Source of the DNA: JAURVT01 sp049059935
GTDB lineage: Bacteria; Actinomycetota; Actinomycetes; Propionibacteriales; Nocardioidaceae
NCBI RefSeq assembly: GCF_049059935.1
Contig: NZ_JBMGQR010000071.1
Coordinates: 1 to 21,896, forward strand
DNA: 21,896 nucleotides
Direction: 5' to 3'
Below, one piece after another: positions 7,264 to 15,081 of the stretch (within the stretch, counting starts at the first letter, position 1; each line of letters starts with the position of its first letter). The notes beneath the pieces are model-generated. The model had not been told where the DNA came from. It made no database searches and saw only the letters and a program-made list of their open reading frames with translations. A program made the position numbers and the translations under genes.

Positions 7264-8473
7264 GGGCGGGAGGGTCCTGCGCACCCGCCCCACGATAGTG
7301 CCCGGCCGCCGCGCCGATCGCGCCGCCCACGGCGAGCGTGAGGACGGCGAGCGCTGAGCAGGCGAGCCAGAACGGTCCGACGTCGGCCATCCGGCCGGGT
7401 CCGACCGGCCCGCCCGAGACCGCGAGGAGCAGCGCGACGACGACGCCCGCACCCGCGCCGCCCGCCGAGCCGACCGCGACGGCGTGCGTCCACGGGCCGT
7501 GCTCGAGGCGACGGGTGCCCCACCAGCCCCCGAGCGCGCCGGCGAGCACCGGAACCGCGGCGAGCGCGAGGGCCCACCCGGGGAAGACCGCCGGGGCCGG
7601 GACGGCCGCGAGCACCGGGAGCCCCGGGACGGCGCCGAGGTCGGAGCCGGTGAGGCTGACGGCGGTGCCGGTGCCGAGCGCGAAGCCCGGGCCGAGGAGC
7701 ACCGACGTCGACCACAGCACGAGGTTGGGGAGCACCAGCAGGCACAGCAGCGCGAGGGCGATGCCCCCGACGACGCCCGCGTCGAGCGACCCCCACAGCC
7801 GGCCGGCGGCGCCGAGGCCCCGCAGCAGCGCGACCACGTACAGGACGGTGGAGGCCAGGAGCAGCGTGGCCAGCGCGACGCCCGCGCCCACCAGCCCGGA
7901 GCGGACCGACGCGGGCGCGAGGTCCCACCAGGTGCGGTCGAGGCCGGAGCCTCGCGCGCCACCCCAGGCCAGGCCGACGAACGCGAGCAGGAACGACCCG
8001 ATGCCGGCGCGGACGAGGTCGGGCTCGGCGCCCGAGCCGCCGGCGACCAGCACCAGGACGCAGGCCCAGGCGGCGTAGGTGACCGCGCCGACGGTGGCCA
8101 GCTCGGCCAGCCCGCGGATGGAGTCGAGCCGCGACGGGACGACGGCGACGCGCGTGACGAGCACGACGGTGCCGAGCAGCAGGGCGGTGAGACCGAGCGG
8201 GATCGCGCCGACGGTGACCGCGCCCACCGACAGCCCGCTGCCGTGCCCGACGAGCCAGCCGGCGGCGCCCGCGCGGACGGCGTCGCCGATGCCGCCGGCA
8301 CTGCCCCCGAGCCAGGCCACGACGGCCAGGGCCACGGCGACGACGGTGCCGGCGCCTGCCGCGCCCAGTGCGGCGAGCACGGCGGTCAGCGCCACCGGCC
8401 TCGCGGGGCCGGGAGCGGCCGGGCCTCGCGACCCCGGACGGGCGGCCGAGCCGCGGGCGAGCGTGTCAGTCAT
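7256..8473 (-). CDS. DUF6350 family multi-pass membrane protein
   Basis: 405 aa from ATG (MTDTLARGS). The protein is dominated by alanine/valine/leucine/glycine-rich hydrophobic segments, roughly nine or ten, starting at about residue 28 and ending near 395, with short polar loops; no enzymatic or transport motif is evident. The pattern and its position directly before purN match the actinobacterial DUF6350 family (called cell-division membrane protein PerM-like in some annotations). Its function here is unknown. The stop lies 8 nt inside purN, so it is made from the same mRNA as purN and purH. It is divergent from the sigma-like gene with 99 bp between starts. The ribosome binding site is weak (AGGGA about 13 nt upstream), leaving some doubt about the start. 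Confidence 0.75.
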   Translation of the reverse strand: MTDTLARGSAARPGSRGPAAPGPARPVALTAVLAALGAAGAGTVVAVALAVVAWLGGSAGGIGDAVRAGAAGWLVGHGSGLSVGAVTVGAIPLGLTALLLGTVVLVTRVAVVPSRLDSIRGLAELATVGAVTYAAWACVLVLVAGGSGAEPDLVRAGIGSFLLAFVGLAWGGARGSGLDRTWWDLAPASVRSGLVGAGVALATLLLASTVLYVVALLRGLGAAGRLWGSLDAGVVGGIALALLCLLVLPNLVLWSTSVLLGPGFALGTGTAVSLTGSDLGAVPGLPVLAAVPAPAVFPGWALALAAVPVLAGALGGWWGTRRLEHGPWTHAVAVGSAGGAGAGVVVALLLAVSGGPVGPGRMADVGPFWLACSALAVLTLAVGGAIGAAAGHYRGAGAQDPPARD

Positions 8474-8491
8474 CGCCGCCCATCGTCCCTG

Positions 8492-8497
8492 TAAAGT
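8492..8497 (+). promoter_or_regulatory. Candidate -10 element for the sigma-like membrane protein gene
   Basis: TAAAGT fits TANNNT and is the most AT-rich spot in the 99-bp divergent gap (8474-8572). It would give a leader of about 70 nt to the start at 8573. No convincing -35 hexamer is seen 16-18 nt upstream. The same spot may also carry the minus-strand promoter for the DUF6350-purN-purH operon. Confidence 0.3.
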
Positions 8498-8572
8498 CGA
8501 CCGCTGGGCGTGAGGCTCGCCGCCCGCCCCGCACACCCAGCGCCCGCCGACAGCACGCCGTCAGGAGGACCG

Positions 8573-10408
8573 ATGCCCCGCGTCGAGGAGTTCGACACCT
8601 TCTACACCTCGACGCGGCGCCACCTCCTGCACCTCACCTACGCGCTGACCGGTGACCGCACCACGACGGCCGCCGCCGTCACCGAGGCCTACCGCCACGC
8701 GTGGCGCGACTGGACCCGCCTGCGGATGGCCGACCCCGTCGACTACGTGCGCCAGGAGGCCGGACGCTCGGCCGCCTTCCTCGCCAACACCCACCCGTGG
8801 CGCCGGCGTGACGGCGACGGCGAGGCCGACGTCGACGCCGAGCTGGTCAAGGCGCTCGCGGCGCTCACCCCCAACAACCGCCGCCTGTTCGTGCTGCAGA
8901 CGCTGGGCGAGCTGGGCCTGGAGGCCGCCGCCCGCGACGTCGGGCTCACCGACGACGCGGCGATCGAGGGCACCCAGCTGGCCGTCGCCGAGCTGGAGGC
9001 GTCGCTCGGCACCGACCTCGACACCATCGAGGCCCGACTGGCGTCGCTCGGTCGCGTCACCGACCGCCTCAGCCTGCCCCGCCCCTCGGTGGTGCGACGC
9101 GAGTCGCGCCGTCGCACGCGACGCAACACCGTCGCCGCCGTCGCCGCCACCACCGCGATGGTGGTGGCCGCCGGGCTGATCGCCACCGAGAGCGGACCCC
9201 TCAGCCGGGCCGAGGCGCAGCCCGACCGCGAGCAGATCGGGTCGTCCGCGCAGGCCGAGGAGGTCGCGCAGCGCGTCCTCGGCGCCGACCAGGACCAGCT
9301 CCTCGACCGCGACCAGATCTCCCGCCTCGACCCCGCCAAGACCTGGACCGTCGAGAGCACCGACGCGAGCACCACCAACACCGAGCCGTACGCGACGTGC
9401 GCGGAGTCGCGGTTCGCCGACGCCCGCCTGCGCGCCGCGTACGTGCGCACCTACAGCGCGTCGGGCGGCGGCAACGAGACCGCCGCCGAGGCGATCGAGG
9501 TGGCGCGCAGCCAGGGCGCGGCCCAGAAGGGCTACCAGACGATGGTGAGCTGGTACTCCGACTGCGCCGTGCCTCGCGTTCAGCTCACGGGGTCGTACAC
9601 CGTCGACCGTCCAGGCCTCGACGTCCGCATCCTGCAGCTGCGCACCTACGCCGACCCCAACCGCACCTTCACCGTCGGCCTCAGCCGCTCGGGCGTCGTC
9701 ACCTCCTCGCTCGTGCACGAGGTGGACGGCGACACCGGCCCCGACATCCAGCAGTTCGCGCAGGCCGTCCGCGACTCGATGGCGATGGTCTGCGGCAGCT
9801 CCGGCGGCGATTGCGGCGAGGGCCTGACCGCCACCCGCTCGGTGCCGCCGCCCACCACCGACGAGCCCGCCTTCCTCGGCATCGTCGACCTCCCGCCGGT
9901 CGCGAGCGTCGACCGGCCGTGGGTCGGCACCGAGTCGGCGCCGCTCACCGACGGCCAGAACCCCTCGGCCACGGTGTGCGACAACGCCGCGTTCAGCGGC
10001 TCCAGCGTGCAGGAGGCGCGCTCGCGCACGTTCGTCATCCCCGAGGAGGACCGGCTGCCCCAGCAGTTCGGGCTGTCGGAGACCATCGGACGCTTCGACT
10101 CCCCCGCCGCGGCCACGCGCTTCACCGACACCCTCGCCGACCGCATCGACGCGTGCCCCGACGACAACCTGTCGGCCACGATCAGCCAGGACGCCGAGGT
10201 CGAGGGCGACGGCATCACCGGCCGCACCTGGCGCGTCAGCTTCGAGGTCGACGCCGACACCACCGTGTACTACCGCGTCGGCATCGTGCGCCGCGGCACC
10301 GACGTCGCCCAGGTGTCGTTCTCGCCCACCTCGGCCTACGACGTCGGCCAGGACGCGTTCGAGGCGCTGACGGTCCGCGCCGGCGAGCGCCTCGCCTACG
10401 TCGAGTAG
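8573..10408 (+). CDS. Sigma-70-like domain fused to a membrane helix and an outer sensor-like domain
   Basis: 611 aa from ATG with AGGAGG 4 nt upstream (8563-8568). Residues about 4-75 resemble sigma region 2 of SigE-type ECF factors (EEFDTFYTSTRRHLLHLTYALTGD, then EAYRHAWRDWTRL and PVDYVR). Residues about 93-145 resemble region 4 (LTPNNRRLFVLQTLGELGLEAAARDVGL). The usual AEDLVQE core is AAAVTEA here and the recognition helix is atypical, so promoter binding is doubtful. A basic stretch (RRESRRRTRRN, 175-185) precedes one membrane helix (about 186-204). The remaining 400 residues should lie outside the membrane and hold six cysteines: 276, 331, 407, 414, 469 and 528. They form two related-looking modules (about 248-415 and 447-608) that faintly resemble the PknH outer sensor domain. 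No separate anti-sigma gene is adjacent. The architecture is clear; the activity is inferred. Confidence 0.75.
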   Translation: MPRVEEFDTFYTSTRRHLLHLTYALTGDRTTTAAAVTEAYRHAWRDWTRLRMADPVDYVRQEAGRSAAFLANTHPWRRRDGDGEADVDAELVKALAALTPNNRRLFVLQTLGELGLEAAARDVGLTDDAAIEGTQLAVAELEASLGTDLDTIEARLASLGRVTDRLSLPRPSVVRRESRRRTRRNTVAAVAATTAMVVAAGLIATESGPLSRAEAQPDREQIGSSAQAEEVAQRVLGADQDQLLDRDQISRLDPAKTWTVESTDASTTNTEPYATCAESRFADARLRAAYVRTYSASGGGNETAAEAIEVARSQGAAQKGYQTMVSWYSDCAVPRVQLTGSYTVDRPGLDVRILQLRTYADPNRTFTVGLSRSGVVTSSLVHEVDGDTGPDIQQFAQAVRDSMAMVCGSSGGDCGEGLTATRSVPPPTTDEPAFLGIVDLPPVASVDRPWVGTESAPLTDGQNPSATVCDNAAFSGSSVQEARSRTFVIPEEDRLPQQFGLSETIGRFDSPAAATRFTDTLADRIDACPDDNLSATISQDAEVEGDGITGRTWRVSFEVDADTTVYYRVGIVRRGTDVAQVSFSPTSAYDVGQDAFEALTVRAGERLAYVE

Positions 10409-10422
10409 TCCCCGCCGCACGA

Positions 10423-10460
10423 CGACGGCGCCGCCACCCCGCAGGGTGACGGCGCCGTCG
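10423..10460. terminator. Bidirectional terminator between the sigma-like gene and sucD
   Basis: An 11-bp perfect outer stem (10423-10433 with 10450-10460, GACGGCGCCG core) continues after one mismatch into a 5-bp stem (10435-10439 with 10444-10448) around the loop CGCA. It sits between two convergent stops (10408 and 10475), so it can end both transcripts. There is no U-tract, as usual at this GC content. Confidence 0.75.
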
Positions 10461-10474
10461 GCGTGTGCTGGGGG

Positions 10475-11362
10475 CTAGAGACCCTGCAGGATCTCGCGCA
10501 TCAGCGAGGCGGTCTCGGACGGCGTCTTGCCGACCTTGACACCGGCGGCCTCGAGGGCCTCCTTCTTGGCCTGCGCGGTGCCCGAGGAGCCCGAGACGAT
10601 GGCGCCGGCGTGGCCCATCGTCTTGCCCTCGGGGGCGGTGAAGCCGGCGACGTAGCCGACGACGGGCTTGGTGACGTTGGCCGCGATGTACTCGGCCGCC
10701 TTCTCCTCCGCGTCGCCGCCGATCTCGCCGATCATCACGATCGCCTTGGTGTCGGGGTCGGCCTCGAACGCGGCGAGCGCGTCGATGTGCGTGGTGCCGA
10801 CGATCGGGTCGCCGCCGATGCCGATGGCGGTCGAGAAGCCGAAGTCGCGCAGCTCGAACATCATCTGGTAGGTCAGCGTGCCCGACTTGGAGACCAGGCC
10901 CACCGGGCCGGAGCCCGCGATCGTCGCGGGCGTGATGCCCGCGAGCGCCTCGCCCGGCGTGATGATGCCGGGGCAGTTGGGGCCGATGATGCGGGTCTTG
11001 TTGCCCTTGGCCTGGGTGTAGGCCCAGAACTCGGCGGAGTCCTGCACCGGAATGCCCTCGGTGATGACGACGACCAGCGGGATCTCGGCGTCGACGGCCT
11101 CGACCACGGCCGCCTTGGCGAACGCCGGCGGCACGAAGACGACCGACACGTCGGCGCCGGTCTTCTCGATGGCCTCGGTGACGGTGCCGAACACCGGCAG
11201 CTCGACGTCGCCGTGGGTGACGGTGGTGCCGGCCTTGCGGGCGTTGACGCCGCCGACGACGTTGGTGCCGGCCTTGAGCATCAGGGCGGTGTGCTTGGTG
11301 CCCTCGCCGCCGGTGATGCCCTGGACGATGACGGTGGAACCCTTGTTCAGGAAGATCGACAT
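10475..11362 (-). CDS. sucD: Succinate-CoA ligase (ADP/GDP-forming), alpha subunit
   Basis: With SucC, converts succinyl-CoA to succinate while making ATP or GTP in the TCA cycle. 295 aa, the usual length. The CoA-binding Rossmann start NKGSTVIVQGITGGEGTKHT lies at 6-25, IIGPNCPGII at 125-134, and the phosphorylated histidine is H251 in TMGHAGAIVSG. The ATG follows the sucC stop after 1 nt, with AGGAG about 6 nt upstream inside sucC, so the two are coupled. It is the last gene of the operon and ends at a strong hairpin. Confidence 0.98.
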   Translation of the reverse strand: MSIFLNKGSTVIVQGITGGEGTKHTALMLKAGTNVVGGVNARKAGTTVTHGDVELPVFGTVTEAIEKTGADVSVVFVPPAFAKAAVVEAVDAEIPLVVVITEGIPVQDSAEFWAYTQAKGNKTRIIGPNCPGIITPGEALAGITPATIAGSGPVGLVSKSGTLTYQMMFELRDFGFSTAIGIGGDPIVGTTHIDALAAFEADPDTKAIVMIGEIGGDAEEKAAEYIAANVTKPVVGYVAGFTAPEGKTMGHAGAIVSGSSGTAQAKKEALEAAGVKVGKTPSETASLMREILQGL

Positions 11363-11363
11363 G

Positions 11364-12533
11364 TCAGGCTCCTGCCTTGCTCGCCAGCTCGGCGGCGCGG
11401 TCGGCCGCACCGTCCATGGTGTCCACCAGCGTCACGAGCGGGTGGTTGCGCTCGTCGAGGATGCGGCGGCCCTCCTCGACGTTGTTGCCGTCGAGACGCA
11501 CGACGAGCGGCTTGGTGGCCGTGTCGCCGAGCAGGTCGAGCGCGCCGACGATGCCGTTGGCGACCGCGTCGCACGACGTGATGCCGCCGAAGACGTTGAC
11601 GAAGACCGACTTCACCTGGTCGTCGCCGAGGATCACGTCGAGGCCGTCGGCCATCACCTGCGCGGACGCGCCGCCGCCGATGTCGAGGAAGTTCGCGGGC
11701 TTGACGCCCTGGTGCGCCTCGCCGGCGTAGGCGACGACGTCGAGGGTCGACATGACCAGGCCCGCGCCGTTGCCGATGATGCCGACCTCGCCGTCGAGCT
11801 TGACGTAGTTCAGGCCCTTGGCCTTGGCCTTGGCCTCGAGGGGGTCGGCTGCGGCCTTGTCCTCGAACGCGTCGTGGTCGTCGTGGCGGAACTCGGCGTT
11901 CTCGTCGAGCGAGACCTTGCCGTCGAGCGCCTCGAGCACGTCGCCGGTGAGGCGGGCGAGCGGGTTGACCTCGACGAGGGTGGCGTCCTCCTTGACGAAG
12001 ACGTCCCACAGGCGCTGCACGAACACGACCGCCTGGTCGACGAGCGCGTCGGGGAAGCCGGCCTCGGTGACGATCTCGCGCGCCTTGGCCTCGTCGACGC
12101 CGGTGCCGGCGTCGATCGGGATCTGCTTGACGGCGTCGGGGTTGGTCTTGGCGACCTCCTCGATCTCCACACCGCCCTCGATGCTGGCGATGCACAGGTA
12201 CGAGCGGTTCGACCGGTCGAGCAGGAAGGAGAAGTAGTACTCCTCCTCGATGCTGGCGCCGGGAGCCACGAGCACGCGGTTCACCGTCAGGCCCTTGATC
12301 TGCATGCCGAGGATCGCCTCGGCGTGCTCACGTGCCTCGTCGGGGGTCTTGGCGAGCTTGACGCCGCCGGCCTTGCCGCGACCGCCCGCCTTGACCTGCG
12401 CCTTGACGACGACGACGCCGAGCTGCTCGGCCGCGGCCTGAGCCTCCTCGGGGGTGTTGGCGACGATGCCGAGGGTCACCGGCACCTCGTGCTTGGCGAA
12501 GAGCTCCTTCGCCTGGTACTCCATCAGGTCCAC
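11364..12533 (-). CDS. sucC: Succinate-CoA ligase (ADP-forming), beta subunit
   Basis: Binds the nucleotide and the succinyl group in the SucCD complex. 389 aa from a GTG that gives the usual start MDLMEYQAKELF; an in-frame ATG at 12524 is an alternative. AAGGA lies about 13 nt before the GTG, rather far. The ATP-grasp domain covers about residues 2-235, with KAQVKAGGRGKAGGV (44-58) as the nucleotide loop and VEVNPLARL as the metal-binding segment. The C-terminal ligase domain shows FLDIGGGAS and FVNVFGGITSCDAVANGI. It is divergent from the alpha/beta hydrolase gene across 145 bp. Confidence 0.98.
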   Translation of the reverse strand: MDLMEYQAKELFAKHEVPVTLGIVANTPEEAQAAAEQLGVVVVKAQVKAGGRGKAGGVKLAKTPDEAREHAEAILGMQIKGLTVNRVLVAPGASIEEEYYFSFLLDRSNRSYLCIASIEGGVEIEEVAKTNPDAVKQIPIDAGTGVDEAKAREIVTEAGFPDALVDQAVVFVQRLWDVFVKEDATLVEVNPLARLTGDVLEALDGKVSLDENAEFRHDDHDAFEDKAAADPLEAKAKAKGLNYVKLDGEVGIIGNGAGLVMSTLDVVAYAGEAHQGVKPANFLDIGGGASAQVMADGLDVILGDDQVKSVFVNVFGGITSCDAVANGIVGALDLLGDTATKPLVVRLDGNNVEEGRRILDERNHPLVTLVDTMDGAADRAAELASKAGA

Positions 12534-12601
12534 GATCGGTTGCCAGTCCTTCGGTAGGTCGGAGGCAGGGAGAGCGGCGTAGGCTCGCTCGGGCTCTCGC
12601 G

Positions 12602-12607
12602 ACTCTA
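12602..12607 (-). promoter_or_regulatory. Candidate -10 element for sucCD
   Basis: On the minus strand this reads TAGAGT, fitting TANNNT, and would start a transcript with a leader of about 60 nt before sucC. TGGTCG, 17 nt further upstream (12625-12630), is a poor -35. The rest of the 145-bp divergent gap shows no clear operator. Confidence 0.3.
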
Positions 12608-12678
12608 ACGCCGCGCGGGGCCCCCGACCATGTGGGGTCTGTCACCGGGCGGTCATCACCAGCCAACGAGGAGTTCAC

Positions 12679-13548
12679 GTGCACCAGGTCCGCTCGGGCG
12701 CCGTCCGACTCGCCGTCTCCACCCGCGGGGAGGCCTCCGGGCCCACCGTCGTCGCGGTGCACGGCTTCCCCGACACCCAGGCGATGTGGGGTCCCGTCGC
12801 CGACCGTCTCGTCGACGGCGGCCTGCGCGTCGTCACCTACGACGTCCGCGGCGCGGGCGCGTCCACCGCACCGTCCACCCGCGACGACTACCGCGCCGAC
12901 CGCCTCGTCGACGACCTCGTCGCCGTGCTCGACGACGTGCAGCCCGACGGCTCGCCGGTGCACCTGCTCGGGCACGACTGGGGCTCGGTGCAGACCTGGG
13001 AGTCGGTGCTGCGCACCGGTACCGACGAGCGCCTGCGCGGGCGGATCGCGTCGTTCACCTCGATCAGCGGGCCTCCGCTGTTCCACTACTCCCGGCACCT
13101 GACGGGCGCCTGGCGCCGCCGCGACTGGCGCACCTTCGTCGACCAGGCGCGACGCTCCTGGTACGTCGCGGCGTTCCAGCTGCCGGTGGTGCCCGAGCTG
13201 GTGTTCCGCCGCCTCGGTGGCCGCCTCCAACGCACGCTCACCGGCTCGCAGCGACTCGGTGACGACGCGCACTGGGCCTCGACGTTCGGCGAGGACGGCG
13301 CGCACGGCGTCAACCTGTACCGGGCCAACGCCCGCGGCACCGGCTCGCCGCGGCACACCGACGTCCCGGTGCAGCTGCTCGTGCCGCTGCGCGACACCTT
13401 CATCTCCCCCGACGTCTACGACGGGCTCGAGAAGGTGGTCCCCGACCTGCTCCGCGTCGACCTCGACGCCGGCCACTGGGTGACCCGCACCCACCCCGAC
13501 GTCGTGGCCGGGCACGTCCGCAGCTTCGTGGCCGCGCACACCGTCTGA
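12679..13548 (+). CDS. Alpha/beta hydrolase, EphD-like (epoxide-hydrolase type)
   Basis: 289 aa from a GTG start with GAGGAG 5 nt upstream. Alpha/beta-hydrolase features in order: the oxyanion-hole motif HGFPDT (28-33), YDVRGAGAS (54-62), the nucleophile elbow GHDWGS with D100, the acid D239 (PLRDTFISP) and the base H266 (DAGHWV). An aspartate nucleophile after GH points to epoxide hydrolases or dehalogenases instead of serine esterases. The segments VHLLGHDWGSVQ and RIASFTSISGP closely resemble the N-terminal half of mycobacterial EphD, which continues into a short-chain dehydrogenase domain. That second half is absent here. The real substrate is unknown. Its stop lies 4 bp from the stop of the convergent lipoprotein gene, the two forming the palindrome TGACGCGTCA (13546-13555). 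Confidence 0.85.
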   Translation: MHQVRSGAVRLAVSTRGEASGPTVVAVHGFPDTQAMWGPVADRLVDGGLRVVTYDVRGAGASTAPSTRDDYRADRLVDDLVAVLDDVQPDGSPVHLLGHDWGSVQTWESVLRTGTDERLRGRIASFTSISGPPLFHYSRHLTGAWRRRDWRTFVDQARRSWYVAAFQLPVVPELVFRRLGGRLQRTLTGSQRLGDDAHWASTFGEDGAHGVNLYRANARGTGSPRHTDVPVQLLVPLRDTFISPDVYDGLEKVVPDLLRVDLDAGHWVTRTHPDVVAGHVRSFVAAHTV

Positions 13549-13552
13549 CGCG

Positions 13553-14239
13553 TCAGCGCTGAGTGGTGACGACCATCGTCACCGTGGCGCCCCGGGCCAC
13601 CAGCCGCCCCCGGCCCGGGGACGTCGAGGCCACCTCGCCCTCGTTGCCCTCCTCGGGCGGGACCCGGCGGACGACACGCTCCACCTCGAAGCCGAGTCGC
13701 TCCAGCACCCGGACGCCCTGCTTGGCCGGCCGGTCGGTGACGTCCGGCACGAACGCCCGTCCCTGCGGCGCGGCCCGGACCGAGGCGACGCGCCGCTCCA
13801 GCTCCGCCCTCGTCGGGGCCTGCCAGGTGAGCACGACGTCCGACCGGGGAACGACGACCGACTGCCGCCAGCTCCTCCGGCTCCGCTCGACGGGCGTCCG
13901 GTAGGCCGGGAGCCCTCCTATGCGCGGACCGGCCAGCGCCCCCTCCGGCAGCAGGCCCCCCGGCCCCCCGAGACCGTCGATCGTCAGCGAGGTCACCGAC
14001 GGCGGGCGCTCGACCAGGCAGGCCGGGACGGCCACGGGCTGGTAGACGACGGTGTCCTCGACCGCGTCGCCGCAGTGGGTGGCGTCGCGCGACCACGAGG
14101 CGGGGACGGGCACCGCGACCGCACCGCGTCCCACCAGCACGTCGTCGGTCGGCGTCGGTGACGGTGACGAGGTGGACGACGACGAGCAACCTGCGAGCAG
14201 CAGGCCCACCGCCACGGCCATGGGGAACCGTCGCCTCAC
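13553..14239 (-). CDS. Secreted lipoprotein with C-terminal PASTA domain
   Basis: 228 aa from a GTG start with GGAGG 5 nt upstream. A short basic N-terminus (MRRR) and hydrophobic core lead to the lipobox LLAGC, so C18 should be lipidated and the protein anchored on the outer face of the membrane. A serine/threonine/proline linker follows (19-31). Residues about 35-160 form an unrecognised domain with two cysteines (C56, C74) that could pair. Residues about 163-226 look like one PASTA domain (VPDVTDRPAKQGVRVLERLGFEV, then VASTSPGRGRLVARGATVTMVV), a fold that binds peptidoglycan or beta-lactams in serine/threonine kinases and PBPs. No kinase or PBP domain is attached. The divergent neighbours are M23 peptidases, which fits a cell-wall setting. 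Confidence 0.8.
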   Translation of the reverse strand: MRRRFPMAVAVGLLLAGCSSSSTSSPSPTPTDDVLVGRGAVAVPVPASWSRDATHCGDAVEDTVVYQPVAVPACLVERPPSVTSLTIDGLGGPGGLLPEGALAGPRIGGLPAYRTPVERSRRSWRQSVVVPRSDVVLTWQAPTRAELERRVASVRAAPQGRAFVPDVTDRPAKQGVRVLERLGFEVERVVRRVPPEEGNEGEVASTSPGRGRLVARGATVTMVVTTQR

Positions 14240-14287
14240 CGCGGCCTCCCTCCCGTCGTCGCCCGGACCGGGCCTGCAACTGTCGGT

Positions 14288-14293
14288 TACGCT
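14288..14293 (+). promoter_or_regulatory. Candidate -10 element for the first M23 peptidase
   Basis: TACGCT fits TANNNT and lies 30 nt before the GTG at 14323 in the 83-bp divergent gap. I see no good -35, so support is limited to position and composition. Confidence 0.3.
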
Positions 14294-14322
14294 GGCAGGG
14301 TCCCACTCTCTCGGAGGCCCTC

Positions 14323-15081
14323 GTGACGACGCGCCGCAGCACCCGCCGTCGTCCCGGCCTGCCCACGCCCGCCGCGGCGGCGGCCGTCGCACTGATCGTG
14401 GTGGGCGTCGGGGCCATCGCGGTGTCCAGCACGGCCGAGCCGCAGCCCCTCGCCAGCGGCTACCAGGCCCTGGCCGACGACGGGTCCGACCTCGACCCCG
14501 CCGCCGCGACCTCCAACGCCGAGGGCACCTTCGACGTCAGCCGCGACTTCGACCGCGACCTCCTGGAGCGTCAGGCCCAGCAGCAGGCCCAGCAGCGCGA
14601 CGTCGCCCTCGGGCAGAGCGGTGACGACGCGATCGGCGACCTGGTCGAGAAGACGCAGGCCAGCGCCGCCAAGCTCAAGACGAACCAGTGGGTGCTGCCC
14701 GTCGCCGGCTACCGGCTCACCGCCCGGTTCGGGCAGAGCAGCTCGCTGTGGGCCACCGTCCACACCGGCCTGGACTTCGCCGCCCCGTCCGGCACCACGA
14801 TCGTCTCGGTCGCCCGGGGGACGGTGAAGGAGGTGTCGTACGCCGGCGCCTACGGCAACCGCACCGTCGTCACCCTCGAGGACGGCACCGAGATCTGGTA
14901 CTGCCACCAGTCGGCCACCCGGGTGAAGCCCGGCGACCCCGTCGACCCCGGCCAGCCCATCGGCAACGTCGGGTCCACGGGCAACGTGACCGGCCCGCAC
15001 CTGCACCTCGAGGTGCGTCCGGGCGGCGGATCGCCGGTCGATCCGCAGGTCGCGCTCGCCGAGCACGGCGTCCGCGCCTGA
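14323..15081 (+). CDS. M23 (LytM-type) metallopeptidase, copy 1
   Basis: 252 aa from a GTG with GGAGG 5 nt upstream. A basic N-terminus (TTRRSTRRRPG) and one hydrophobic helix (about 16-36) make it secreted or membrane-anchored. A glutamine-rich, probably coiled segment (about 77-120) leads to the catalytic domain (about 122-245). All metal and catalytic residues of active LytM peptidases are present: H147 and D151 (HTGLDF), H195 (WYCHQS), and H226 with H228 (GPHLHLEV). It should therefore cut peptide cross-links in peptidoglycan. Its catalytic domain is very similar to that of the next gene, indicating tandem duplication. It lacks a strong hairpin after its stop, so read-through into the next gene is possible. 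Confidence 0.92.
   Translation: MTTRRSTRRRPGLPTPAAAAAVALIVVGVGAIAVSSTAEPQPLASGYQALADDGSDLDPAAATSNAEGTFDVSRDFDRDLLERQAQQQAQQRDVALGQSGDDAIGDLVEKTQASAAKLKTNQWVLPVAGYRLTARFGQSSSLWATVHTGLDFAAPSGTTIVSVARGTVKEVSYAGAYGNRTVVTLEDGTEIWYCHQSATRVKPGDPVDPGQPIGNVGSTGNVTGPHLHLEVRPGGGSPVDPQVALAEHGVRA

Noticed and set aside
10463..12557. Long plus-strand frames opposite sucC and sucD
   Set aside because: Same reason: repetitive valine/aspartate/glycine-rich shadows of two unmistakable enzymes.
13565..13583. 8-bp hairpin with a 3-nt loop just after the hydrolase stop
   Set aside because: It lies wholly inside the lipoprotein coding sequence, in the PASTA strand region, and may be coding chance; I did not call it a terminator.
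14261..14273. Short palindrome GCCCGG-A-CCGGGC in the lipoprotein/M23 divergent gap
   Set aside because: Six-bp GC-only arms are expected by chance at this composition, and there is no regulator nearby to link it to.
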